Assembly: GCA_964035795.1 (NCBI GenBank)
Contig: OZ038323.1
Location: 1,845,172 to 1,909,171 of the forward strand
Source of the DNA: Pterobdella sp. o SKG-2022
Taxonomy: Eukaryota; Annelida; Clitellata; Hirudinida; Piscicolidae
DNA: 64,000 nt
Direction: 5' to 3'
The notes beneath the pieces are model-generated. The model saw only the letters and a program-made list of their open reading frames with translations, searched no databases and was not told the DNA's origin. Below are positions 47,901-60,237 of the stretch, one piece after another; the first letter of the stretch is position 1; each line of letters opens with the position of its first letter. The translations under genes and the position numbers were made by a program.

Positions 47901-49531
47901 GGTGAGTATTCCATCTGCGTTATAGGCGGTTTCTATCTATCTATCTATTTATCCATCTATTCATTTGAAAAATCTCTAAGGATTTTTGACGGTATGGCAG
48001 CAGGTGTGGAGATAACAAACAACGCCACAGCAGTCCTCGAAAACAACAAGATCTTTAACAACAAGTTTGCAGGCTTGAGTCTTGCCTCTGGAGTCAACCC
48101 TGTTCTCAAAGGTGATTCTGGGGGTACGAATCTTGGTCTGGGTAACTTTTTGGCTACTTGATTAACCTGGATTTTTTATTATATGTTTCTTATCTCTCAA
48201 ATCTTGAGTCATTATCAAAGTGATTGACTCACGAAAGGAATGAAACCTTCGAAAGAATTCGATGATAGTTTATTCTTGTCAGTATTCAGCGAAATATATT
48301 TCATTAATCTAATTAGATTATACCCTTGTATATGTCCCAGTAACTGAGGCTGGCAGCAGTCGGCCTACAATAGAGTGATGTATAAAAAAAGACCATTTTG
48401 TTTGAGACAAGTTTTTATAAACTGCCAGCCCGGGCTAACGTCCAACTTGAAATTATCAAATTCAAGATCCGCCGTTCCCACACTTGAAGAGTTTGCCTTG
48501 CTGTTGTCAACAAAAAGAAAGATCATTTGCCAAGCCAAATGGCAACGATATCAGAATATCAGTTTGTCGATATCTGCTACCGGAGTCTACTGTTATCCTG
48601 GTTATAACAGAAAAGCAGCCTTAACGTAGAGACGCTATCTTCGCTGCAGTTTAATGTTATGCCCAGAACCACTTTGGTGCAGTTTAACGTCACATCCAGG
48701 ACAGTATGTCCGAAAAACTAATATAAATGCTACATAACATATCTGACACACCATCACATCTATCGCATCCCTGCAGACAACAGCATCTACGGCAACCAGG
48801 ACTTGGTGGAAAAAGTGGTATCAGATGGACAGTGCCTCTACGCCATCTCCAGCTACACCTCCTTCCCCATGCACCACTTCTATCGGTTGATGCTATGTGC
48901 ATTCACCAAAACTCATAATTTTTATCAATATTACAGTTAGATAATACAATTTTCATGTTTTTTACTGTGTTTGTATCATTATTCATGCTGTCATAATAAG
49001 TTTCCACGTTGACGTCACACAGATGTCGCACATGCAACACCACTGAACGCAATGCCATCTGCATCAACTGCATCAAAAACTGCCACTCTGGTCATGAGTT
49101 TGAGTTCATCAGGCACGACAGGTACGTTGGGTTAGGTGTATCAAGGTTATGTGATTGTGAGCTAACAATGAAGATATCAGGCTATGTAGGATTTGTTCAG
49201 TTTGAAGATTTTATATTTATATGGTGATGTAGGTTGTTTTGTCAATATTTTCTTGGTTTTTTTTTTATTTTCAGTAAATCATCGTTTTAAAAATAATTCA
49301 TATACAAACAGAAAAAATTCCTATAGAAAAATAAGCTTTCCGCAATGTATAGTTAGATACAAAGCAAACAAGAAGCTATCAAGACTGCCCACTTCACCCA
49401 GATTCTTCTGTGACTGCGGGGCTGGTACGTTGAGCATCCAGTGCCTGCTGCAGGGTGAGCCCACTCAGGACACAGACACCCTATACGACTCTGCAGGTCC
49501 AATGGAGTCGCACACCCTCATGGTGAACTGA
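36373..49531 (+). CDS. FBXO11: F-box only protein 11, SCF substrate receptor
   Basis: Twenty exons join in one frame (861 codons): 36373-36413, 36829-36932, 37892-37950, 38244-38332, 38543-38672, 40949-41017, 41137-41329, 41493-41555, 41638-41744, 41919-42018, 44943-45049, 45357-45494, 45765-45982, 46183-46283, 47254-47763, 47814-47901, 47981-48111, 48777-48885, 49023-49121, 49402-49531. FBXO11 recruits substrates such as BCL6 and CDT2 to a CUL1 ubiquitin ligase. Order: basic N-terminus (YHLRKK..., PPKKAK); F-box ([20 protein letters not shown]); pectin-lyase-like right-handed beta-helix of repeated NxIxxGxxGGVYxxxxGxGxIExN rungs; UBR zinc finger ([34 protein letters not shown]); conserved end [14 protein letters not shown]. 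The human protein is 927 residues. Intron 7 (41330-41492) has a GC donor. The intron 10 acceptor abuts a (CA)n tract and a LINE. Exons 1-2 rest on phase and a short match, so they are less certain. Confidence 0.95.
36704..36806. repeat. Dispersed repeat, uninterrupted copy
   Basis: This matches the two flanks of the RTE insertion at 4301-4328 and 6652-6705. It ends in TTAATCTCAG about 22 bp before the proposed FBXO11 exon 2. Confidence 0.65.
37621..37774 (-). mobile_element. tRNA-derived SINE, copy f, different body
   Basis: The head (37701-37774) is nearly intact: GGATTGAACCCGG for box B and CCAGCTGAGCTATGCGGGCC for box A, on the minus strand. The body (GGCGCTACTCCTTGTGTGTA, and TTGCCCCATATTGGGG to the left) differs from copies a-e and h. 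This may be a second SINE family sharing the same tRNA head. It lies in FBXO11 intron 2. Confidence 0.75.
39020..40650 (-). mobile_element. Jockey/Rex-like LINE in FBXO11 intron 5
   Basis: The strongly AC-rich coding strand (minus) carries a reverse transcriptase. It has [20 protein letters not shown] (about 40300), [16 protein letters not shown], a decayed VLSP-type block, and YADD-region residues near 40050. A downstream PDPSKY/LTINNAPI-like region lies near 39850-39900. The 3' end is near 39020. Frameshifts are present. Clade assignment is tentative. Confidence 0.75.
42255..44870 (-). mobile_element. LINE with C-terminal zinc fingers in FBXO11 intron 10
   Basis: On the minus strand the order is: end of the endonuclease ([13 protein letters not shown], about 44850); linker; reverse transcriptase with [15 protein letters not shown] (about 43990), [18 protein letters not shown] (about 43820), [18 protein letters not shown] (about 43715), [19 protein letters not shown] (about 43550) and [12 protein letters not shown] (about 43365); a thumb region with [19 protein letters not shown] (about 42990); and a C-terminal pair of zinc fingers ([37 protein letters not shown]). 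Stops and frameshifts are few, so it is among the younger copies here. It is cut off at its 5' end by the (CA)n tract. Confidence 0.87.
44882..44936. repeat. (CA)n microsatellite at a FBXO11 splice acceptor
   Basis: About 27 CA units end 6 bp before the AG of the intron 10 acceptor (44941-44942). No polypyrimidine tract lies between the LINE and the exon. Confidence 0.97.
46836..47140. repeat. MITE-like segment in FBXO11 intron 14
   Basis: The segment has CTGGCTACTGCTTTGTAGG at the left and TGGCTAGCTGTAGCC at the right (short inverted GGCTA/TAGCC motifs). Its base composition differs from the AT-rich surroundings. No coding motif was seen and no second copy exists in the window, so this is tentative. 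Confidence 0.3.
48340..48675 (-). repeat. Dispersed ~330-bp repeat, FBXO11 intron 17 copy
   Basis: This is the inverted copy of 27705-28035. The right end carries a partial tandem duplication: AGTTTAACGT and AGTTTAATGT lie about 33 bp apart. Confidence 0.8.
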
Positions 49532-49558
49532 GGCTGAGCGGTCTATGTAGATGTAGAG

Positions 49559-49564
49559 ATTAAA
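49559..49564 (+). terminator. Possible FBXO11 poly(A) signal variant
   Basis: ATTAAA lies 28 bases after the stop codon. I see no AATAAA between the stop and the GT microsatellite. Confidence 0.2.
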
Positions 49565-49732
49565 CGTCTCATGACTGCAATGATTTGAAGCTACATGATA
49601 TATTAATGTTATTACATAAGTTGCACCAACCCTGTTTTTAATTTATTCAAATGGCCTCTCCTACATCAGTAGTTTTTTGTGCAGAGTTGTTAAACACCAA
49701 TCTTTTAGTTTTATTTCTACACGTATGTTTGC

Positions 49733-52428
<2,696 letters not shown>

Positions 52429-55400
52429 TCAAAATTTTCTTTTATTCAAATGATTATAAAATGGAAATCTTTTAGACCTTCCGGGTAAAGTGTCAAAAGA
52501 GCAGTAATTTTTCACCCAAGATTTCTTTTGAGGGTTGTAGTTGATTTGACTACAAAGAGAGAAGTCGTTCTTTCTCCAAGAAAGTTGGTCCATTGATGAA
52601 TTGCTCACTCCTGTACGAACACCGTTGTAGATCGAAGCTAGAGGGAAGTTATTTTTACCATTCATTATCTCATACAAAAAACAAAAAGGTATAAAAAATA
52701 TGGAATCTGTTCTTTTGAAAATACGTTCTAAGTACAACTTAACAATAGTCATATTTAAATGAGCCTTCTGATGTATAGATTATACAATACAATTACGAAA
52801 AAGATTAAAGTGGCTTTAACTTCAGGAGTTTCTAGACCACATAATTATTATACAATTGAAAAAATAATAATAAATAATAATAAGTGGAAAAAAAATGTTC
52901 AGACAAACTAATAAATGAACGTTTATTTGCCAAAAGATCTATAAAAAAGAAAAGATTTGAGGTTTTTTCCAAAAGAATGTATGAAAACAGAAAACCTGAG
53001 TTGTTCAGAAACGTTATTTCACAGGAAAGAACCAGTTACATGATAAAATTTCCTCTCTGTGGTTTCAAGCTTGTACTTACCTAGAACAACCGTCAATAAA
53101 TTGGCAGATCGCATCTTCTGTTTAACAGGAATGCTTGATAGCATCTCAAAATCTCGAAAGATAGGCTGGACCTTCATCAAACAAACATTTGAACGTCAAT
53201 CCTTCCATCAATCTTAATCCAGTGAAGATCTCTCAAAACAGCATTTATATGATAGTATTTTCTGGTACCTGTAATGAGCCTGGCTGTTGTGTTGATTAGT
53301 GATTGGAGTCTGTTTTATGATATTTAGGGAGCTCTGCAAGGATAACATTTCCATAGTCTCTCCGATTCAATACCATTGCTGAAGCCAGTGTCTTCAAAGA
53401 CTCAAGGCTCAAAAAGTCCTTGATCGATTTCATTTGCTTCAAGGATATTAAACCGCAACGCAAATTATTTCTGATTTGAGTTTTCATAGATTCATATCCA
53501 TTTAACCAGACGACAAGACTTTCACATTTCTCGAAGTGATAATGCTATCTGCAACTATTCTCACTGGACGATGAGGAATTTTGAGAACGCTTCTGGCATT
53601 GGAGAACCAAATGTCTTCAGTCTTAAAAAAACTCAGTTTCAAATGATTGGCTTCCATCCAACCTGCAACATCATCTATACACTCAGATAATGCTACCTGC
53701 AGGTCAAATGACTTCATATTTACAATGGCCATAAATCTGAGTGTCAGCTGCATATTGGTGAAAACTGAAATTGTGCTACATGTCTAACTTTCCCAAATCA
53801 CCAGTAAAAAAAGTGAACAGCATTGGTCCAAGAACGGAACCTTATGGGACACCAAGAGATGAGTGCACCCTATATGTTTCATTTCCACAACATCTGATAT
53901 CAAAAGTTTTGTACTTGAGTAGCTAACCAACCATTTTAGCACACTATTCCCAAAGCTGAAAGACTTTTCTAGTCTCTCCAGGAATATATCATGGTTCACC
54001 AAATCAAAAGCTGACGATAGATCCAGTAAAACCAATAGAGATAACTCACCGTTGTCAGCTGCTTTCAAAATGTTTGAATAGACTTCTGGAATGGATGTTT
54101 CAGTAGAATGGTGACGACCATAAGCTGATTGAAGGCTAGGAAAAAGTTTATTCGCAGTGAGATATTTAGAAACTCTACGCAGAACCAGTCTTTCAAGTAT
54201 TTTATTCAAAACAGATGAATTTGAGATAGGCCTGTAGGATGATACATCATTTGTGTCGAGATTGGGTTTTTTCAGAAAAGGAAATATGCGCCAACTTTAA
54301 AAGATCTGGAACAAAACCTGAGAAAAAAAAAACTTTTGACAGTATTGATTATAAGGGTGAACTGAAGAAATATATTTAACGAAGGTAACTGACTGTCAGA
54401 ATCATCCAACGAGAGAAATTGGATGAGACGAACATGTACCACGTACTCCAAGTCCAGCACAAACCAGTTGGGATCTATCCTTTCTACTTGGGCACATCCT
54501 TTGTCTGGATCTGTGTTTAGGATGCCATCCACAGCCCTGTAACTATAGCTGCTTTTGTGGACTCCAGACATACAAGATCTCACTCCTTGAGCCATGTTCA
54601 CATTATCGACGTCTGAAAAAATTCTATGTGAATAAATTGATGTTGGTTTGAGAATGATTTTACACTGGTTATGAACGATTTTTAAAAGAATCAAATAATT
54701 GACTACCTGGAGGTATGCGAGCAACATGAGTTACGACCTTGGAAATTATTTTCATGTTTTGACTAAATTAGACAATTGAGAAATTCATGACTTATGTTAG
54801 TCAGGAAAAAAAATTTCAAACTTTTTAGAGACATCTTATGTGTGTTTTATATAGTAATTATCTATAGAACATCAATTTTGAGGGATATGAATAGATCCTA
54901 ATGTTTTATGGTAAGGGCATACTTACCGTGATTATAACTTTATTTTCAAATAATTGTATGATAATCTTCAAAATTGATAACTTTGTAGATAATTCCAAAC
55001 TTCAAAATTTTTATTCTATGTTGTTTTCGATAAAACTTCAGAAACGTTAGTACCGTTGAAGTTTTTAGTGTTCGATTTCCATAAATATACAAGTTGATTT
55101 ATGTGAAAAAAATGTATAATATAAAGTAAAAATTTAATTTTATAAAACATCTTATTCAAGCAGCCATTTAGAAACAATGCCACAATGTATAACTTCAAAG
55201 AGAATTTCACCTCAAAACTTTCACACTTCGACTCTTCTCTGATCTTATAAGTCTTCATTTGATAGAGTCGACATTTTAACAGTTCAGAAATAGAAAAAGA
55301 GGTGCAGGCACTCTGTATTTGACACAAGTAAGAGCACATTAGAGGAAACATTATTGCCTTGTCAAAATGAATGTTTTTCGCCGGCACTCTCATTGAATAA

Positions 55401-55627
55401 TCCACCGCTGAGCTTAAATCATTCACAGCAGTAAAATTCAGAACTCGTTTATTATAAAGTGTGGCTTTGAGAATATAGTGGTAGAATTCATAAAAATCCT
55501 CTTGACAACCCGGCTGAGACTCACAGGTCAAAATTCTTTTGAAAGCTTTTCCATCAGTTAGACATACTTTTTGGTAACAATGTTCTATTAAAATAATTTT
55601 GATCATTATATTTATTAAAAACCACAT
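52429..55627 (-). CDS. Secreted PAN plus F-type-lectin-like (fucolectin/F5-8C fold) protein
   Basis: Three exons join in frame (278 codons): 55627-55219, 54612-54394, 52637-52429. The start has a signal peptide (MWFLINIMIKIILIEHC). Residues about 95-125 show a PAN/apple-type cysteine pattern (MCSYLC, then SACTSFSI, then KCRLY; C98, C102, C108, C119). Exons 2-3 give an F-type-lectin-like jelly roll: NVNMAQGV, then YRAVDGILNTD, GCAQ, NWFVLDL, IQFLSLDD, then YNGVRTGVSN, DFSLC and NYCSFDTLPGR. Such proteins are secreted and may bind glycans. I do not see the canonical fucose-binding HxnRxD set, so sugar binding is unproven. The exon 1 donor was set by phase; a better-looking donor at 55211/55210 would need another exon. 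The C-terminal end after GRSKR is uncertain: a donor at 52477 could lead to one more exon. The intron between the two lectin exons holds a LINE. Confidence 0.7.
53100..54330 (-). mobile_element. CR1/L2-type LINE inside the lectin-domain intron
   Basis: On the minus strand: VSSYRPISNSSVLNKILERL (about 54220), LLDLSSAFDLVNHDIFLERL (about 54030), a frameshifted GVPQGS region (about 53830), a WMEANHLKLSFFKTE block (about 53650), and RRDYGNVILAELPKYH (about 53340) equivalent to the DYCNSLLYGLP region. It is truncated at both ends and inactive. It lies within 65 bp of exon 2 of the host gene. Confidence 0.8.
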
Positions 55628-55656
55628 GTTGTAGCTCAGCTTTGATAGGAGCCTCT

Positions 55657-55665
55657 CTTTTTATA
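55657..55665 (-). promoter_or_regulatory. TATA box of the PAN/F-lectin gene
   Basis: GGTATAAAAAGAG on the minus strand puts TATAAAAA about 30-38 bp upstream of the start codon. With the usual 25-30 bp TATA-to-start distance, the 5' UTR would be very short. Confidence 0.55.
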
Positions 55666-55669
55666 CCAC

Positions 55670-57257
55670 CAACGCCTCTCCCCCCCTTCAATCGATAACT
55701 TTCAGTTGAAAAATTAATTTAGGATTATATAACTTTTAGTATGAGGATCGATGACATATTTATGTGTCATTCAAGCATATTTGTTTAAATGCTGAAAAGT
55801 TTCGAATGCACATGTGAAATTGAGAATAATTTCGAATAAATTGAGTTTATGTGGGTTAGGAACCTTGCAAACTTGATCTATCATGAATCTCTTGTGGATT
55901 TGAAATTATTTATTTTGCCATAATTGAATGAATATGTTATTTTGTGCACATTTTCAAGAAACATTTGAGAGAAATAATTACATTTTATAATGAAATTAAA
56001 CTTTCAATTGAAAATAATTTTAAAAAAATAAGATATTTCCAGGCGGAAAATTAAGTCATTGTAGACTTAATTTTTTTTGAACATTTAATAAATACAAAAT
56101 TACACTTTTTTATCCTTTTTAGCTTGCAGAAAATCGATTAGTTTTTTTTTTAAATATTATAAATACTCTATAATTAGATTCTAAAAAAACCTTTCAATTG
56201 TAAAACAGATAATTAGAAGAGTTTAGAAAAAATTTTTTTCATAAAATATGAGTTTTGAAAAAAATCAATAAAAACACAATGCTGATTGCACTGAAAGTTT
56301 TCATGAATCATTTTCCATTTTAAAAAATTGTTCCGAAGCTTGAAAAGCAGCATTTTGCAAGTTAATCTGCCATGCTGAAGACTTTCAGTCACTTCTCTTT
56401 AATGGCAGCCCGGGTAAATTTTTCATTTCTATTCTATTTAATGGACGACATTCAACAAAATCTTCACTTAATTTTGATATCTCAAGCGCTATCAACATCT
56501 GCTCGGTTGACATTTTTGACTATCGAATAAAATCAAAAAGCTTTGAAACTTCTTTTATTGTTTGAAGTTGTATATAAAAATTACTTTGCAGACAAAACTT
56601 GGTGTCAGGGGTGAATGTTAAGTTATCAAATTATTGGATTAACATCATTTAGTGGAAATATTTCTGTTTGACTAGCGTCTTGTAATAAGGCTGAAAATAT
56701 GAAAAACCTTAATAAATTCACTCAAAACATGTAACAAAATGAGGATAACTGACGAAATAGACAAGTATAAACTTTAATGATAAAGATTCCAATTTAGATC
56801 AGAAAATAAATATCTACAGAAAAAAACGGAGACAACGTGAAACCGCATAACACTTGATACTGTGCTTAAAGCTGCTTGAGGGAATGTGGTCGAAGTTTCA
56901 AACCTATGGCTCTGCTGGCTTATTGAAGAATTCCAATGAATTTTATCCCCAAACTTATATGTTGGATGTAATTTATTAGGCAAACAATCGGCATGAAATA
57001 TTCAAGAGGCAAAACACATCAGCCGTTTGTTGATATCACTACTTTCAGCAGAAATGAGAACCAATAAAAGGGCAAAAAGTCCACAAACAAGTAATATAAC
57101 ATAATTATAAGAAATTGTTGAAAATAATTTCCGACATCAACTCAGGAGGAATTTGAACACAGCCATCGAGAGCTAACGATGTCTTCAATGACTTCGAAAC
57201 AAAGTGAATAAAAGATGATTTTTTGATCGGAAACGAACACTGGGATTCGAGCAGGTT
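55670..57257. other. Intergenic DNA; one open frame unassigned
   Basis: This is AT-rich. A minus-strand frame at 56774-56995 (with HPTYKFGDKIHWNSSI and FPQAALSTVSSVMRFHVVSV) stays open for over 70 codons. It could be a 3' exon or chance. No motif was recognised. Confidence 0.35.
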
Positions 57258-58233
57258 TCAAACTATGGTGTAGTTGAAGTTCTGGGTGAAATTAAAGACT
57301 GGCGGGCTGATGACTTCACCGTTGTATGCAACGTACACTTGCTGGTCGCTAAATTTCACATAGAAGTCTTTCCAATCGAAGTACAAACAAGGGTATTTGA
57401 TGCGAAATTTTGACTTGACATAATGCAGACCGGGTTCCTTGCGGTTGTATACCAGACAGGTTCGAGAGCGTCTGGCAAAGCCTGGGTACCTGGGGATGTT
57501 GGGGAAGAGTGTGAAGAGGTTGAGTTTGTAAGTAAAGTACAAGAGCCACATGGTCCACATGGTATCTGTCTTCTTCAAATTCTCAAACTCGTGGTACCAC
57601 CTTCATTCAGTAATAATGTCAAAAATTGAACCTAATAAGACATAACAACATAATTATACAACATTCAAACGACACCCACTTGAGCATGACAGTGTTGGGC
57701 ACATAGGGCTTGGTGCTCTCGTGATACTCATCGTACCAAGACTGGAAGGCCGTCCAGTGCTCAGCGTCGGGAGCCAGTCCCCAGGAACTGACTGTCTTAT
57801 ACAAAAAACTTGGTCCCGTTATTTTTGGGTACTTGAAAGAGCCTCCGGTGGCTGCATTGATGAGGTCAGCACTCTGAAGTGTAATGCCCATTATCTCCCT
57901 CTGCTTCCTAAACTTGTTTCGAGCAGCCCTGAGCCAGCGATACGCCCACTTAGACACCACCAAATCATCCTCCAATATAAGGCAGATTTCGTAATCCATC
58001 TCATCACCAACCACTCGGGTTTTGTTTTTGGGCCTCCACGAGTTGATCCACTGGCCTATCAGTCCCATGTGTTTTTCCTGCACTGTAACCTTCAAATCCC
58101 CCTTACTCCATCTAAAACTCTTGGCAACTTGCAAGGTGTCTTCATGAACAAAGCCCTTCTGAGGCACGTCGATCATGATTTCTACGACGGCCTTGTCCCC
58201 ATCCAGCTCCAAAGAGTTTAGGCTCTCCAGCAA
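57258..58233 (-). CDS. Glycosyltransferase, GT-A type (3' part of gene)
   Basis: Two exons, 58233-57680 and 57600-57258, join in phase 2 and give 298 residues to a stop. The first visible residues LLESLNSLELDGDK, then VEIMIDVPQ, are the end of the N-terminal nucleotide-binding strand/helix of a GT2-like domain. CLILEDDLVVS (E88-D89-D90) is the acidic metal/UDP-sugar motif. GLIGQWINSW and AYRWLRAARNKF are further family-like blocks. SWGLAPDAEHWTAFQSWYDEY and PNTVMLKWYHEFENLKKTDTMW follow, and the C-terminal half is rich in aromatic residues. A Golgi/ER role is likely from the fold. The acceptor sugar and specific family are unknown. The 5' exons, which should carry the first strand (expected T.RP..L) and probably a membrane anchor, were not resolved; 60151-60237 is one candidate. 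Confidence 0.75.
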
Positions 58234-58978
58234 CTGGTGTGGTGTATGCAATTATGTTTATGCACTTTTAAATATTTATGTACACATAAAGTAGTTTTTA
58301 TGAGCAAATGATGCATTTTTAAATCATAATCATCATTATCATCTACCACTATCCTCATCATTTTCACCATCATAATTTTTGACGTCGGTAGAGAACATAC
58401 CTTCATCACCAAGCTTTAACTTTTGGTTGGAGTTTAATATGCATCGTGATAAATGACAAACTCAGTGTATAATTAGCTGAGTTCAAGAGGAGATTAGCAA
58501 CAAATATTCAGGTAATTATTCACAAGCGCGAAATTTTTCTCAAGTAAACACACATTACTCGATAATTCTATTGAACAAATACAACCAGGTCCCATTAATA
58601 TTCATCATCATCGTCATCGTTATCATTATCCTTATCCTTTTCTACGTTCATTTCCATGCTATCACGGGTTGAACTTGACCAAAATAATACTCTAGTGGTT
58701 GACCAGTTACAACAGTAGCAGCAATAATAGATGCAGGTGGACTCATATGGCTCTTAGTGTCAGCCACAACAAATAAACTGTATTTTTAATTCAACCCATC
58801 TTTAATTAATTCCACGATTAACACTTATTTTACATAATTATACTTTTTATTTTTAATTTATTCGATGTTGATCGTTCACTATTTGAATGGCTATTAACAT
58901 CTTAATACCGATGTCAGCATCAAAAAGTTTCATCATCAAGATCATTCTAGTGCCGCCAATGTAATGTAATGTAATGCC

Positions 58979-59143
58979 GTATTTCTAAACCGCTTTTCCT
59001 TATAGATAAGTTAGTTTGCTACAAACTTAAAGTAGTGAAAACACACAGTGGACCAGGTGCTAATTGTCAGCTCACGCGGGATCGAAACTGGTAACTTCAG
59101 ATAATTAGTCTAATGCTCTACCAGCTGAGCTATATGAGCCGAC
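58979..59143 (-). mobile_element. tRNA-derived SINE, copy h
   Basis: A minus-strand copy with the tail at the left, preceded by GTAATGTAATGTAATG. The body is GGTGCTAATTGTCAGC; the head has GGATCGAAACTGG and CCAGCTGAGCTATATGAGCC. On the element strand the 3' end is therefore a CATTA pentamer repeat. Confidence 0.83.
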
Positions 59144-60150
59144 CAAACGAGGCTTATGGATTGTGGGATCATATGGCACTAAACTGTCTCACGGCTGTTC
59201 CAAATCCCTTCAAACACCAAGCCTCGTGCTTCTTACTCAAAATCCTCTCATAAAAAATGGAATATTTTAAATAATTGGACAATTCTAACTGATTAAATAG
59301 TAGATTCACAACCCAATTGAGTGCAATTGAAAAAATACTAATTACTAATTAGCTTGAGCATTCATAATTTTGTCAATTTAGGCTTAAAAAGTAAGAAAAA
59401 AATGAACTGAAAAGCATAAATGGATATTTATAAATAACTGAAAACACAAATAACACATTAAACTTCAAAGACATAGCGATGAAAATATTTCGTTATGCAA
59501 TTCATTATTAACCCTACTCAATATTTAGCCTACACTTTAAATGCTTAACGATTAAAACAGCGATCCACAATGTTTCAAGAAAGTAATAATTCTTATCCAC
59601 ATAAAAATGAACACTTGAGATCAGTCATTCCAATGGACTATGCAATTATGGAAAGAATAGCATCAAATAAGCACTTCCTTGATAACAAAGCACTTTTGTA
59701 TGAAAACTAACAAAGCATCCATTTAATTAATACTTTGTGTTTGTTGCTTATACTATTGTGACAGACTTCAGAGATGTGTTATTTGAATGAGAGTATGTAC
59801 TTTCAAAGCAAACTAACAGATTAATGTTTTTAAATAATATAACAATTATAGCTGAAATTATAACATCCAAGTTATTTTAGGTTCAAATCAATGCTTTGAA
59901 CTTGTCAGTAAGAATTTATTATTATATGAATTATCTAACTTAAACTTAGCGAATTCGATTACATCATTCATTAATAATGAAAAACGGAATTCTGAAACTG
60001 ATGGCGTCCTCTAGCATTTATTTCTCAACCCCCATTATCTCTTATAGCCATAAATAGATTTCCAAAGAATGAAAAAGTATTGACAGAATAATATATGCAG
60101 ATTATATAGTTGCAGCAACTCGTTTGCAAGTATTCTCATTCTTTGCATAC

Positions 60151-60237
60151 AGTTCCTGGCTCGAAAGTGGCTTTTTGAGCCCGCAGAAGACTTCCACATT
60201 TTCCTGCACACATGAAAAGAATTGAAACTAGAAACAT
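60151..60237 (-). CDS. Candidate signal-peptide/anchor first exon
   Basis: The minus strand reads MFLVSILFMCAGKCGSLLRA, then QKATFEPGT, directly before a GTATGC donor, giving 29 codons in phase 0. The Met is followed by a hydrophobic core. The downstream glycosyltransferase exon at 58233 also starts in phase 0, so the two could belong together. However, the expected first strand of the GT-A fold would still be missing, so at least one more exon would be needed. Unspliced, the frame ends after a few more codons. Confidence 0.25.
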
